This document shows, piece after piece, positions 1 through 8,642 of a DNA stretch of 64,000 nucleotides. Source of the stretch: an uncultured Cellvibrio sp. (GTDB taxonomy: Bacteria; Pseudomonadota; Gammaproteobacteria; Pseudomonadales; Cellvibrionaceae). Under the pieces are notes generated by a model. The model was not told where the DNA came from, ran no database searches, and was given only the letters and a program-made list of their open reading frames with translations. How positions within the stretch are numbered: the stretch's first letter is position 1; every line of letters begins with the position of its first letter. The DNA lies in contig CAMLKG010000012.1 in NCBI GenBank assembly GCA_946480695.1, forward strand, positions 1 through 64,000, in the 5' to 3' direction. The translations under genes and the position numbers were made by a program.

Positions 1-2609
1 TTGACCTGAGTGTGGATAACGTTAATGAAGCCCCGACCATTACCGGTACCCCGGCAACCAGTGTGGACCAGGATGTGGCCTATAGCTTTACGCCTGTTGC
101 GGCTGATTCGGATGTTGGTGATGTGCTGACCTTCAGCATTACCAATAAACCCCTCTGGGCAACATTTGATACCAGCACCGGGTCTTTGACCGGTACACCG
201 GCCGGTACGGATACGGGTGTAACCCTCGGCATTGTCATCAGCGTCAGCGACGGGGTTGAGACTGCATCGCTACCGGCCTTTGATCTGGAAGTTATTGCGA
301 CGGTTGATCCGTTGCAACCGATAGTGACTCCGCCTGCGGAGCTGGATGTCAATGCGAAGGCCCTGTTTACCCCCATTAATTTGCGCCAGTTGCTGGGCCT
401 TGGCGCGACGGCGAGCCAAGCCGAGGTTGACCAGGCGCTCAAATTGCTGGCCAGCGATGGGGTGAGCGGCAACGATTGCTGCGTGGTCAGCGCCGAAGGC
501 CTGATCGGGGATAATATGTTGCTGGCCCGTCCGGGTCGTCACCTCCTTACCTGGAAGGCGACCAATGCGGCGGGTATCACCGGGGAGGCCAGCCAGGTCA
601 TCAATGTCCATCCATTGGTATCCCTGAGCAAGTCCCAGGTGGCCATCCGTGGCAGCAGCGTTGAGTTCAGGGTGCTGCTGAATGGCCCGGCACCGGCATA
701 CCCGTTAAGTATTCCCTATGTGATAGATGTTTCCTCAACCGCAACAGCGCAGGAGCATGACCTGGTGGAAGGCAATGCCGTCTTTACCGAGCCGGGCCAA
801 GTCGAAGTCGTTGTCCCCGTAAACCTGCCCGCGGTAACAGGCTTCAGCGACAGCCACCTGGTTGTGGCGCTGGGTGAGGGAGTGAACGTTGGGGTTAACC
901 GGAAGCACGTCATCAATATCCGCGAAGGAAATGTACCGCCCATGGTTACCCTCGGCATCACCCAGGGGGGGGTTAGCACCAGCCTGGTAACGCCGACCGG
1001 TGGCCCGGTTACGGTGACCGCCCAGGTACATGACCTGAACCAGGGCGATACCCACACTTATGACTGGTCTGTTACCTCCGGATTGGCAGAGACCGATGGC
1101 AACCCCACCAATGCGCTTCGGACCTTTGACCCGACCGGCCTGGCCGGTAGTCACCAGGTGCAAGTAGTGGTTACCGACTCTGCGGGCGCGAGTGTCCAGG
1201 TATCAGCCTATTTCCGTATGGTTGAAACCCTGCCGACGCTGGACCCCGATACCGATACCGATGCGGATGGCATCAACGATGCCGAGGAGGGTACGGGCGA
1301 CACGGATGACAACGGCATCCCCGACTACCTGGATAACATGCCTTCGACCAACATACTGCCGCAGCAAGGCAACACCTCGAATGCCTATCTTATTGAATGT
1401 GATCCGGGTGTGCGTTGCGGGTTGGGCCTGTTCGCGCGGACCAGCGGATCGGGTGGGGTACAGATATTGGATGAAGAACTCGGCGCTATCCCTAACCTGG
1501 CCGTCGATGAGCAATTCGAACCGGTCGGGGGGGTATTCGACTTTGCCATCCGCGATTTGCCGACACCGGGCCAGACTGTCCGGGTGGTAGTGCCCCAGCG
1601 CACCGCCATCCCGGCAAATGCGACCTACCGCAAATTCCAGAAAGGTCATTGGATAAGCTTTGTGGTCGATGCCGATAACGCCATACATTCGGCGGCGGGT
1701 AACCCCGGGTATTGCCCACCACCGGGTACCGATGATTGGCTTCCGGGCCTGACCGCAGGCCACCTGTGTGTACAATTAACCATCAAAGACGGTGGCCCGA
1801 ATGATGATGACGGGCTGGTAAACAGCGCAGTCGTAGATCCGGGTGCGGTGAGCGTGGAAATCGAAACCCCCGAACCCCCGCCGCCACCTCCACCCCCGCC
1901 GCCGCCAGTGCAAATCAAATCCAGCGGTGGTGGGGCAGTTCCGGCGATGTGGTTACTTATTATGGGAGCATTGGTGATGGTCAGGAAAACAGGATTTAAA
2001 CGATTGCTTGTTGTTGTGGGTTTATTGTCCGGAACCGCGCAAGCCGTTGAAAACCGTTTTTATATTCGCGCTGATCTTTCCAGCGTCACCAGCAGCCAGG
2101 GGGAGGAACACTTCGCCGCCGGGTTAGCGAGCGCCAATTATGATTTCCAGGTGGACCGTTACGATGAGAATCGCTCCGGCTACCAGGTTTCCATCGGCTA
2201 CCAATACGGCGGGCATTTCTTTACCGAGATAGGCTATCTGGACCTGGGTGAAGTCGAGGTGGACATAACACTCCCCGGCAATACGGATATGGGCGGTTTT
2301 GCCTGGCACTTTGGCCAGCACTATCCCCTCAGTGCCGAGGGGACCACCCTCGTCCAGGGGTTAACCTTTAATCCGGACGCGGCGTTCAAGGTATCCGGCG
2401 AAGTGGGTATTTACATCTGGCGCAACGATGTTGAACTGGTGGATGATGTTTTTACATTGGATCGCAATGATGGCGAAGATCCGCTCGTCGGCGTTAAGTT
2501 TGAATTGCCGCTGGGCGATAAGCTGGGCCTGGGGTTGGGATTCCGCCGGATCTATTTTGATACCCAGGAAACCGACCTGGTTTCGTTTACCGGAAGCTTT
2601 TACTTCTAG
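1..2609 (+). CDS. Ig/TSP3-repeat surface protein fused in frame to an outer-membrane barrel (5' partial)
   Basis: The reading frame is open to the window edge, so the N-terminus is missing. Seen in order: a cadherin/Ig-like domain of the He_PIG type (about residues 1-95, counting from the first in-frame GTG at 12), further Ig-like modules, an Asp-rich calcium-binding TSP3-like stretch (DTDTDADGINDAEEG and following, about 415-445), a domain resembling the choice-of-anchor U family, an 11-proline tract, and then GGG plus a hydrophobic helix plus RK, which resembles a GlyGly-CTERM sorting signal. Directly after this, without a stop, comes a signal-peptide-like segment ending GTAQA and about 190 residues of beta-barrel character ending in Phe. 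Either this is one fused polypeptide or a nested second gene starts at 1977. The role as a surface/adhesin protein is inferred. Confidence 0.75.
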   Translation, partial: DLSVDNVNEAPTITGTPATSVDQDVAYSFTPVAADSDVGDVLTFSITNKPLWATFDTSTGSLTGTPAGTDTGVTLGIVISVSDGVETASLPAFDLEVIATVDPLQPIVTPPAELDVNAKALFTPINLRQLLGLGATASQAEVDQALKLLASDGVSGNDCCVVSAEGLIGDNMLLARPGRHLLTWKATNAAGITGEASQVINVHPLVSLSKSQVAIRGSSVEFRVLLNGPAPAYPLSIPYVIDVSSTATAQEHDLVEGNAVFTEPGQVEVVVPVNLPAVTGFSDSHLVVALGEGVNVGVNRKHVINIREGNVPPMVTLGITQGGVSTSLVTPTGGPVTVTAQVHDLNQGDTHTYDWSVTSGLAETDGNPTNALRTFDPTGLAGSHQVQVVVTDSAGASVQVSAYFRMVETLPTLDPDTDTDADGINDAEEGTGDTDDNGIPDYLDNMPSTNILPQQGNTSNAYLIECDPGVRCGLGLFARTSGSGGVQILDEELGAIPNLAVDEQFEPVGGVFDFAIRDLPTPGQTVRVVVPQRTAIPANATYRKFQKGHWISFVVDADNAIHSAAGNPGYCPPPGTDDWLPGLTAGHLCVQLTIKDGGPNDDDGLVNSAVVDPGAVSVEIETPEPPPPPPPPPPPVQIKSSGGGAVPAMWLLIMGALVMVRKTGFKRLLVVVGLLSGTAQAVENRFYIRADLSSVTSSQGEEHFAAGLASANYDFQVDRYDENRSGYQVSIGYQYGGHFFTEIGYLDLGEVEVDITLPGNTDMGGFAWHFGQHYPLSAEGTTLVQGLTFNPDAAFKVSGEVGIYIWRNDVELVDDVFTLDRNDGEDPLVGVKFELPLGDKLGLGLGFRRIYFDTQETDLVSFTGSFYF
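1977..2609 (+). CDS. Possible nested gene: outer-membrane beta-barrel protein
   Basis: This is an alternative reading of the 3' end of the preceding frame. ATG 1977 is in frame and is preceded by GGGAG at 1964-1968, 8 nt away. It would yield a 210-residue protein with a classic signal peptide (MVRKTGFKR, then LLVVVGLLSG, cleavage after TAQA) and a mature part of alternating beta-strands ending in FTGSFYF, as expected of an OmpA/OmpW-like barrel. The overlapping upstream frame supplies a GlyGly-CTERM-like tail that normally ends a protein. Whether the barrel is made separately, as part of the fusion, or both cannot be settled from sequence. Confidence 0.45.
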   Translation: MVRKTGFKRLLVVVGLLSGTAQAVENRFYIRADLSSVTSSQGEEHFAAGLASANYDFQVDRYDENRSGYQVSIGYQYGGHFFTEIGYLDLGEVEVDITLPGNTDMGGFAWHFGQHYPLSAEGTTLVQGLTFNPDAAFKVSGEVGIYIWRNDVELVDDVFTLDRNDGEDPLVGVKFELPLGDKLGLGLGFRRIYFDTQETDLVSFTGSFYF

Positions 2610-2632
2610 GTCATTTTTGTCCTGGCCCCATC

Positions 2633-2667
2633 GGCGGGATTGCTAGCCGGAAGGCAGCAATCCCGCC
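2633..2667. terminator. 12-bp inverted repeat between convergent genes
   Basis: GGCGGGATTGCT (2633-2644) and AGCAATCCCGCC (2656-2667) are perfect complements around an 11-nt loop. The hairpin lies at the convergence of the barrel frame and the MocR gene and overlaps the last codons of the latter. Neither strand has a clear T tract, so it may be a weak or factor-assisted terminator. Confidence 0.5.
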
Positions 2668-4049
2668 AGCTTCACCAGGGCCCGTTCCACACGGCTGCTC
2701 CATTCACACGCGCAGGACAGGCGAATAAAGGACGAATATTTTTGGCTGGCCGAAAATATCGGCCCGGGAGCAATACTGATACCTGCCGCCAAAGCTTGCT
2801 TAGCCAGGTCAAAGCTATCGATATTACCGGGTAACTCCAACCAGATCACAAAGCCACCCTGGGGTTGGCTAATCTTCGTTCCTTCGGGGAAGGCGTGTAC
2901 TACCGCTTCGGTCATCCGGGTGACCGCTTGTGCATAATCAATCCGAACCCGTCGCAGGTGGCGCTCGTACTGACCGTTTTCCAACAAATCGGCCACCGCC
3001 AATTGCGGAACCGTCGCCGTGGCAAGGTTCAGTACATATTTCATGTATTCGATGCGTTCCTGGTGCGCTCCGCCGGCGATCCATCCCACCCGTAAACCGG
3101 GTGACAGGCTTTTGGAAACAGAGCTGCACAGGATGACATCCTCATCCAGGGATTTAAGCAGGGAAGGGCGCGCATGGCTAAAGCCAAGGTCGCCGTAAAT
3201 ATCGTCTTCGATAAGCACCACGGCGCGGGCTCTCAACATTTTCACCAGCCGGCGTTTATTGTTATCAGGCATAGTGCAACCCAATGGATTGCTGAAATTG
3301 GGGGTGACAACGCAGGCTTTGATCGGCCATCGACCCAAGGCTAATTCCAGTGCCTCCAGCGACATGCCCGTGTGGGGAATGGCCGGGATTTCCAGCGCTT
3401 CCAGCCCCAGGGATTCAATCACCTGGAGCAATCCGTAAAACGTGGGCGATTCTATGGCGACCACATCCCCCGGCCGGGTTACCGAGCGCAATGCGAGCGT
3501 GAGCGCTTCCTGGCAACCATTGGTAATCACCAGGTTATCCGGATGCACCGCGCAGCCGGCTTCCGCCAGCCGCCGCGATAATTGCCGCCGCAGTTCCGGC
3601 GCACCCGGTGAAAATTCGTAGTTGGCTGCCCGAACCCGATGGTTGCGCGCCGCTTTGCTGAGCGCCTGTTCGATGGCGCGGGTGGGCAGGAATTCCGCTG
3701 AAGGTACCGCGGCCCCCAGTTGAACCACGGCGGGGTCGTTCGCGGCTTTAATCAGTTGCAGTACCATATCCTGGCCGGTAACTGGCGCAGGCCGCATGGT
3801 TGTCACATGGATACGCGGGGGTGAAACCCGCGCCGAGGGTCGGTTCCTGACATAAAATCCCGAGCGGTTCCGCACTTCGAGCAACCCCCAGTCCTCCAGT
3901 TGGCGGTAGGCGGAAATCACCGTCGCTATACTCAATTGCCGCAACAGCGCCTGCTGCCGCACCCCGGGCAAGCGATCCCCCGGCTGGAATCCGCCACCCT
4001 GGATAAGGCCGGCGAGTTCATCGGCTAACTTACGATATAGCGCATCCAT
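2643..4049 (-). CDS. MocR-family (GntR-HTH/aminotransferase fold) transcriptional regulator
   Basis: 468 residues, the usual MocR length. The N-terminal 70 residues form a GntR winged helix (PGVRQQALLRQLSIATVISAYRQ, shown in part, then LEVRNRSGFYV). A linker follows, then a fold-type I aminotransferase domain with the PLP lysine in SVSKSLSPGLRVGW (Lys313). MocR proteins use a PLP-bound domain as an effector sensor. The gene is divergent from phzF-like and class IV aminotransferase genes, with inverted repeats of the TACAGATT type between them, so it probably controls that operon and itself. The effector is unknown; vitamin B6 or an amino compound is possible. It could be called PdxR-like, but no pdx genes are adjacent. 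Confidence 0.9.
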   Translation of the reverse strand: MDALYRKLADELAGLIQGGGFQPGDRLPGVRQQALLRQLSIATVISAYRQLEDWGLLEVRNRSGFYVRNRPSARVSPPRIHVTTMRPAPVTGQDMVLQLIKAANDPAVVQLGAAVPSAEFLPTRAIEQALSKAARNHRVRAANYEFSPGAPELRRQLSRRLAEAGCAVHPDNLVITNGCQEALTLALRSVTRPGDVVAIESPTFYGLLQVIESLGLEALEIPAIPHTGMSLEALELALGRWPIKACVVTPNFSNPLGCTMPDNNKRRLVKMLRARAVVLIEDDIYGDLGFSHARPSLLKSLDEDVILCSSVSKSLSPGLRVGWIAGGAHQERIEYMKYVLNLATATVPQLAVADLLENGQYERHLRRVRIDYAQAVTRMTEAVVHAFPEGTKISQPQGGFVIWLELPGNIDSFDLAKQALAAGISIAPGPIFSASQKYSSFIRLSCACEWSSRVERALVKLAGLLPSG

Positions 4050-4064
4050 CTTGCGGCCCCCTCA

Positions 4065-4151
4065 GGTACAGATTGTTGGTGTTTGATAGATACAGATTCC
4101 ACAATAATTAAATCTGTACCGTATCAATTGTAAAAAATTGAAACTGTACTC
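4065..4151. promoter_or_regulatory. Probable MocR operator cluster
   Basis: A near-perfect inverted repeat, TTGATAGATACAGATT (4083-4098) and AATCTGTACCGTATCAA (4111-4127), has arms identical except for two substitutions and one inserted base. A further direct copy, GGTACAGATT, lies at 4065-4074 and a degenerate ACTGTACT at 4143-4150. Direct plus inverted copies between a MocR gene and its divergent neighbour are the usual layout of MocR binding sites. The binding itself is inferred. Confidence 0.65.
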
Positions 4152-4185
4152 ATTATTGCGCACAAAATAAACTGGTTCGATCAAC

Positions 4186-4235
4186 TTAACCTGAACCCCG
4201 ATTAACCTGGAATCCTCCAATTAACCTGAAACCCC
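4186..4235 (+). repeat. Three short direct repeats TTAACCTG in the phzF-like 5' leader
   Basis: TTAACCTGAACCCC (4186-4199), ATTAACCTGGAATCC (4201-4215) and ATTAACCTGAAACCCC (4220-4235) follow each other at 16-18-nt intervals just before the ribosome-binding site AAGGA (4236-4240). They could be an operator array or a local duplication in the untranslated leader. Confidence 0.5.
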
Positions 4236-4246
4236 AAGGAATGTTT

Positions 4247-5041
4247 ATGCCGTTTCCCCTATATCTCATCGACGCGTTTGCCGACCGGCCTTTTAGCGGT
4301 AACCCAGCCGGGGTCTGCCTGCTACCCACCGGGCAACCGGCGGCCTGGATGCAACAGGTCGCCATGGAAATGAACCAGGCGGAAACGGCATTTGTTTGGC
4401 CTGAGCCGGATGGTTCATACCAGTTGCGCTGGTTCACGCCGCAAGTGGAGGTGAACCTGTGCGGGCACGCCACCCTGGCCGCGGCGCACGCGCTCCTGCA
4501 CGAGGCGAGGGTAAATACGGATCTGCTCAGGTTCCACACCCACAGCGGGTTACTTAGGGCGCGGCGCATGGGGGACGAACTGCAATTGGATTTCCCCGCT
4601 GACCAACCCAGAACCCGCGAACACCCGGTGGGTTTAACGGATTTACTCGGTAAGGCCCCGCAGTGGTTTGGCCGTGGGCGCGATGATTTCCTGGCGGTCC
4701 TGGATAGTGCCGCTGATGTAGAAGCATTTGTACCGGATTACCCGCTTATAGCCAGCCTGGCCAAACGTGGCCTGATTATCACCGCGCCGGGTGATGCCGG
4801 GTCGGGGCTGGATATGGTCTCGCGCTTCTTTGCCCCCAATGTCGGCATCCCGGAAGATTCGGTCACCGGTTCTGCGCACTGTTTGCTGGCCGTCTACTGG
4901 GCCTATCGCTTGGGGAAAAACCATTTGCGCGCGCGCCAGGCATCGCCGCGTGGCGGTTTGCTGGGCGTGGAATTACAAGGCGAGCGCGTGTTGCTCAGTG
5001 GCAAGGCAACGACAATGTTAAAGGGTGAATTCCATGGCTAA
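4247..5041 (+). CDS. PhzF-family isomerase/epimerase-like protein
   Basis: 264 residues from ATG 4247. This start is preferred over ATG 4241 because AAGGA (4236-4240) then sits 6 nt away and the protein begins like other family members (PLYLIDAFADRPFSGNPAG). PhzF signatures are present: the catalytic glutamate in MNQAETAFVW, CGHATLAAAH, and DSVTGSAHC near the C-terminus. The fold is that of diaminopimelate epimerase; PhzF itself isomerises a phenazine precursor, but most homologues are of unknown substrate. No phenazine genes are present. It overlaps the following aminotransferase by 8 nt, so the two are probably co-translated and act on the same metabolite. Confidence 0.9.
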   Translation: MPFPLYLIDAFADRPFSGNPAGVCLLPTGQPAAWMQQVAMEMNQAETAFVWPEPDGSYQLRWFTPQVEVNLCGHATLAAAHALLHEARVNTDLLRFHTHSGLLRARRMGDELQLDFPADQPRTREHPVGLTDLLGKAPQWFGRGRDDFLAVLDSAADVEAFVPDYPLIASLAKRGLIITAPGDAGSGLDMVSRFFAPNVGIPEDSVTGSAHCLLAVYWAYRLGKNHLRARQASPRGGLLGVELQGERVLLSGKATTMLKGEFHG

Positions 5042-5918
5042 CCCCACAAATCCTGGACAAACAACCCCGGCACCGGTTTGCTGGCTGAACGGAAAACTGG
5101 TGGCCCCTGAACAGGCCCGCGTATCGGTATTCGACCACGGCCTTTTGTATGGTGATGGCGTTTTTGAAGGTATTCGGTTCTACCAGCGCAAAGCGTTTCG
5201 TTTGCAGCCCCACCTCGAACGTCTGCGATTGTCAGCCCGTGCAATCGCATTGGAAATTCCCTACGGTCTCGATGCACTTACGCAAGCCGTGTTCGACACT
5301 GTTGCCGCCGCAGCGGAACCAAATGGTTATTTGCGCGTGGTAGTGACACGTGGTCCGGGGCCGCTTGGTATTGACCCTTCGCGCTGTTGTTCACCGCAAG
5401 TATTTATCATCGCGGACCGTTTGCAATTGGTCAGTGAGCGCGTCAGGAGCGAAGGAGCAAAAGTCATCATCGCCGCCACGCGTCGTTTGGGGCCGGATGG
5501 TTTGGATGCGCGAATAAAAAGCCTGAATTACCTCAACCACATCCTCGCGCGCATGGAAGCTACCCATGCCGGTGCCGATGAAGCCATATTGCTTAATAGC
5601 GCCGGCAGGATTGCGGAGGGCAGTGCGGATAATATTTTTATCGTCAAAAAAGGTGAGCTGCTCACGCCGCCGGTTATCGAAGGTGCACTCGATGGAATTA
5701 CACGCCAGGTTGTACTTGAACTCGCGGAAAAACTAAACATCAAATCCCGCGAAACACCGCTCGCCCCTTACGATTTATACACCGCTGACGAATGCTTCCT
5801 CACCGGTACCGGTGCCGAATTGATTCCCGTCGGCTATGCCGATGGGCGCGCAATCCCCGAATGCCCCGGCGCGATTTACCAGCGTCTGGCTGTTGCCTTT
5901 AAAGGGTTGGTGGGGTAA
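5034..5918 (+). CDS. Class IV (fold-type IV) PLP aminotransferase, branched-chain/D-amino acid type
   Basis: 294 residues from ATG 5034, with AAGGG (5021-5025) 8 nt upstream; an in-frame GTG at 5025 has no such site. Family motifs: VSVFDHGLLYGDGVFEGIR, PLP lysine in RIKSLNYLNH (Lys162), a glutamate in RIAEGSADNIF, and TGTGAELIPV near the end. The IlvE-like DGVFEGIR suggests a branched-chain aminotransferase activity, but D-amino acid transaminase and aminodeoxychorismate lyase share this fold. It is the second gene of the MocR-linked operon, overlapping the PhzF-like gene by 8 nt. A substrate other than branched-chain amino acids is plausible given the partner gene. Confidence 0.88.
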   Translation: MANPTNPGQTTPAPVCWLNGKLVAPEQARVSVFDHGLLYGDGVFEGIRFYQRKAFRLQPHLERLRLSARAIALEIPYGLDALTQAVFDTVAAAAEPNGYLRVVVTRGPGPLGIDPSRCCSPQVFIIADRLQLVSERVRSEGAKVIIAATRRLGPDGLDARIKSLNYLNHILARMEATHAGADEAILLNSAGRIAEGSADNIFIVKKGELLTPPVIEGALDGITRQVVLELAEKLNIKSRETPLAPYDLYTADECFLTGTGAELIPVGYADGRAIPECPGAIYQRLAVAFKGLVG

Positions 5919-5939
5919 CCGAGGTTCTGCTTCCAAAAT

Positions 5940-6944
5940 TTATAACCGGCTAATAACGGCTTCGGTGAAATCGGTGGTGGTGCCTGGCCCGCCTAAATCC
6001 GGGGTTGTCCTATCACCGGCAAGGATGGTTTCCCGCAATGCCCGGTTTATACGTTCCGCTGGTTCTGTTAATTGAAGATGGTGCAGCATTTGTATCGCCG
6101 CCAATATCATCGAACTGGGGTTGGCAATATTTTTTCCGGCGATGTCAGGCGCGCTACCATGTACCGCTTCAAAAATCGCGTAATCTTTACCGATATTCGC
6201 GCCCGGAGCCATTCCCAAACCTCCCACCAGGCCAGCGCACAGGTCAGAAATAATGTCACCAAATAAATTGGTGGTAACGATGACATCAAATTGGTGCGGA
6301 TTCATCACCAACTGCATGCAGGCGTTATCGACAATCATTTCATTGGTTTCAATGGTGGGGTAATTCCTGGCGATTTCACGCGCGATTTTGAGAAATAAAC
6401 CCGAAGTGGATTTAAGGATGTTAGCTTTGTGTACGATAGTGACTTTGTTGCGCTGCTCACGCAGCGCCAGCTCGTAAGCAAAGGTTACGATTTGTTCCGA
6501 GGCACGTCGGGTTATGATGCTGGTGGCCTCGGCAATCTCACCGTCATTTGATACAAATTGGCCAACACCGGAATAGAGTCCTTCGGTATTTTCACGCACA
6601 GTGATGATATCGATGTTGTCATAGCGAGCCTTGGTGCCTACGAACGACATCACTGGCCGCACATTGGCATAAAGCGAAAAAATCTGGCGCAGACTGACAT
6701 TGATTGATGTAAAACCTCCACCGATGGGAGTGGTGAGCGGACCCTTCAACACAATTTTATTGCGGGTTATTGCATCCGTGGTTTGGTGCGGCAATAGCTC
6801 CCCGGTTTTTTCCAGTGCGACCAGTCCCGCATCGGCATATTCGTAATTAAAATGGCAGCCCGCCTTGTTAAGTATTTGAATGGCGGCATCAACAATACTT
6901 GGGCCAATGCCATCCCCTTTGATAACAGTAATAGTTGGAACCAT
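5940..6944 (-). CDS. NAD-type isocitrate/isopropylmalate dehydrogenase family, probably isocitrate dehydrogenase
   Basis: 334 residues covering the whole beta-decarboxylating dehydrogenase fold. [18 protein letters not shown] opens the protein, NVRPVMSF and [15 protein letters not shown] are the substrate-binding segments, and [17 protein letters not shown] carries the metal-binding aspartates. [13 protein letters not shown] is the nucleotide loop. The short form and the ENTEGLYSG motif fit NAD-dependent isocitrate dehydrogenase better than LeuB; homoisocitrate or tartrate dehydrogenase are alternatives. It lies 27 bp after the spermidine synthase-like gene on the same strand. Confidence 0.85.
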   Translation of the reverse strand: MVPTITVIKGDGIGPSIVDAAIQILNKAGCHFNYEYADAGLVALEKTGELLPHQTTDAITRNKIVLKGPLTTPIGGGFTSINVSLRQIFSLYANVRPVMSFVGTKARYDNIDIITVRENTEGLYSGVGQFVSNDGEIAEATSIITRRASEQIVTFAYELALREQRNKVTIVHKANILKSTSGLFLKIAREIARNYPTIETNEMIVDNACMQLVMNPHQFDVIVTTNLFGDIISDLCAGLVGGLGMAPGANIGKDYAIFEAVHGSAPDIAGKNIANPSSMILAAIQMLHHLQLTEPAERINRALRETILAGDRTTPDLGGPGTTTDFTEAVISRL

Positions 6945-6971
6945 TGCGATAAACCTCTTGGGGTAATTTAG

Positions 6972-7715
6972 TTATGCGGTGAGACGCTGGAGGCGCTTGA
7001 ACAAGGGTATAAACGCTTCATTCAATATTTTTTCCATTTTTTTCAGCTTTACCGGCGCGCGTTCATAGTTGGCATTCGGCGATTTGCCGGCAAACAGGAT
7101 GTGATTACTGTGCTCGCCAGAGCACACCATGAGGGTGCCGAAGTAATCGATAAGGCATTCAAAAAATGGGGAATCAGGGTCGGGCAAACGGTGGTAGTTA
7201 ATGACCAGCCAACCATTTTTACTCAGTGTTCGCCAGCATTCCCGTACAAATTGTTTTTGTCCTTGTACAGGGCTCATGTGATAAGCATCATACATATCGG
7301 CAAAGATAATATCGGTGCTCGCATCCTTGCTGGCTTTGATCTGCAATTCAGCGTCCTCAATCGATACCCATACTCGCTCATCATCGGGAATATCAAAATA
7401 TTCCCGGGCGATTTCATACACTTTTGGGCGCAATTCCACGACATGGAAATCGCAGTGCGATAAATAGTGGTGCAAACTGCGCAATAAGCTGCCGCCGCCT
7501 AGCCCGAGTAATGTGGTATGGCGCGGTTCTATGAACCCCAAAACCAACATCATGATACGTGTGTATTCATGCACCAATGTGTAGGGCTTTTCGACATAAA
7601 AGCCACTCTGTTCATAAATGGAATCAAAACTGAGTACGCGATAGCGGGGATAATCCACCACCAGGATATTGCCGTAGGTGTCGCTGGTGCTGTGTACAAT
7701 TTTCCCGTTTGGCAT
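6972..7715 (-). CDS. Spermidine synthase-like protein (Rossmann aminopropyl/methyltransferase fold)
   Basis: 247 residues. The nucleoside-binding glycine motif is TTLLGLGGGSLLRSL, with the acidic residue in FHVVELRPKV that binds the aminopropyl donor's ribose in the family, and a catalytic-type aspartate in DIIFADMYDAYH. The N-terminal beta-hairpin domain is shortened compared with SpeE. It is therefore a spermine/spermidine synthase-family protein, though not certainly a spermidine synthase; no speD is adjacent. It is followed by the dehydrogenase gene after 27 bp. Confidence 0.75.
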   Translation of the reverse strand: MPNGKIVHSTSDTYGNILVVDYPRYRVLSFDSIYEQSGFYVEKPYTLVHEYTRIMMLVLGFIEPRHTTLLGLGGGSLLRSLHHYLSHCDFHVVELRPKVYEIAREYFDIPDDERVWVSIEDAELQIKASKDASTDIIFADMYDAYHMSPVQGQKQFVRECWRTLSKNGWLVINYHRLPDPDSPFFECLIDYFGTLMVCSGEHSNHILFAGKSPNANYERAPVKLKKMEKILNEAFIPLFKRLQRLTA

Positions 7716-7788
7716 TGCAGGGGTACCTTTGGCAAAAATTTTTTTGACCCGGCCAGTATAACTTCCATTATCATATTATGCTAACAAC

Positions 7789-7807
7789 ATTATAATACTG
7801 TTATAAT
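7789..7807. promoter_or_regulatory. Palindrome upstream of the RHH gene, possible operator
   Basis: ATTATAA (7789-7795) and TTATAAT (7801-7807) form a perfect 7-bp inverted repeat around TACTG. It sits in the AT-rich region between the spermidine synthase-like gene and the ribbon-helix-helix gene, where an autoregulatory operator or a promoter would be expected. No direct proof of binding. Confidence 0.35.
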
Positions 7808-7966
7808 CATGATTTTGCGGTGTATCCTGACGGGGTTAACAACATGCGAGTCATAGCACTCAGGGCCGCGCGGTTGCGGCACCGGAACCGGGGGCGATCA
7901 TTGTTTTGTACGCAGCGTTCACCCCGGACACCACCCCTGATAAAACCTTCGATGATGAGAGAGGAT

Positions 7967-8164
7967 ATGGAACAGAAAACTGCGCGCCTCACGGTGCTGA
8001 TTGATCCCACCAAGAAAGATGCCTTTGAACAACTGTGTGCATCCCAGGATGTGACGCCCTCGCAGGTGGTTCGGCAATTGATCCGTGAATACCTTGAGAA
8101 GCATGGCGTCACCTACGCCAACCAGGCGCAAAATACAATGGCACCACTGGGTGACAAGGATTAA
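7967..8164 (+). CDS. Ribbon-helix-helix (CopG/Arc-like) DNA-binding protein
   Basis: 65 residues from ATG 7967. The pattern TARLTVLIDPTKKDAFEQ followed by DVTPSQVVRQLIREYLE is a beta-strand plus two helices, the ribbon-helix-helix fold. ATG 7952 and 7955 are alternative in-frame starts; 7967 puts the first residues next to the DNA-contacting strand, and GAGAG (7957-7961) is 5 nt upstream. No toxin gene is adjacent, so a stand-alone regulator is more likely than an antitoxin. Confidence 0.7.
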   Translation: MEQKTARLTVLIDPTKKDAFEQLCASQDVTPSQVVRQLIREYLEKHGVTYANQAQNTMAPLGDKD

Positions 8165-8297
8165 TTGGCTTTACATGAGTGATGGTTTCGGTGTGCTGGT
8201 GTTTTGCTGTCAGTGGTGCAATTGCTGCCGGGCATTGCTTTCGTTTGTATTTGAAAAATGAAATATTTTATTTTTAGTTCTCGCCGGAGATTTATCC

Positions 8298-8642
8298 ATG
8301 ACTCAACTTCCACCCTGCCCGAAGTGCAACTCGCTATACACCTACCAGGATCAAAGCCTATTGATTTGCCCCGAGTGCGCCCACGAATGGTCACCACAAG
8401 CGCAAGCCAGCGACGATACAGAAGCCGTCAAACAGGTTCGTGATGCCAATGGCAATCCGCTTGCCGATGGCGATTTCGTTACCGTCATTAAAGATTTAAA
8501 AATTAAAGGCTCATCATCGGTGGTTAAGGTAGGGACCAAAGTAAAAATATTGCGGTTGGTAGATGGCGACCATGACATTGATTGCCGGATCGAGGGTATA
8601 GGTCCGATGATGCTGAAATCGGAATTTGTGAAGAAGGCCTAA
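8298..8642 (+). CDS. yjdM: PhnA/YjdM-family zinc-ribbon protein
   Basis: 114 residues. The N-terminal zinc ribbon has two Cys pairs, CPKCNSLY and ICPECAHEW, and the C-terminal domain has the family signature [32 protein letters not shown] precedes the ATG by 7 nt. The family was named for alkylphosphonate uptake in E. coli, but a phosphonate role is not established and no phn genes are nearby. It stands alone between the RHH gene and the convergent DoxX-family gene. Confidence 0.92.
   Translation: MTQLPPCPKCNSLYTYQDQSLLICPECAHEWSPQAQASDDTEAVKQVRDANGNPLADGDFVTVIKDLKIKGSSSVVKVGTKVKILRLVDGDHDIDCRIEGIGPMMLKSEFVKKA

Noticed and set aside
1870..1910. Proline tract as a sign of a frameshift or assembly error
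   Set aside because: The frame stays open on both sides with sensible domains, so it is read as a normal spacer.
4241..5918. Phenazine biosynthesis locus
   Set aside because: Only a PhzF-family protein is present, without other phz genes; the family is widespread with unknown substrates.
7967..8164. Toxin-antitoxin module with the RHH protein as antitoxin
   Set aside because: No toxin-like gene lies next to it; the neighbours are PhnA/YjdM and a spermidine synthase-like gene.
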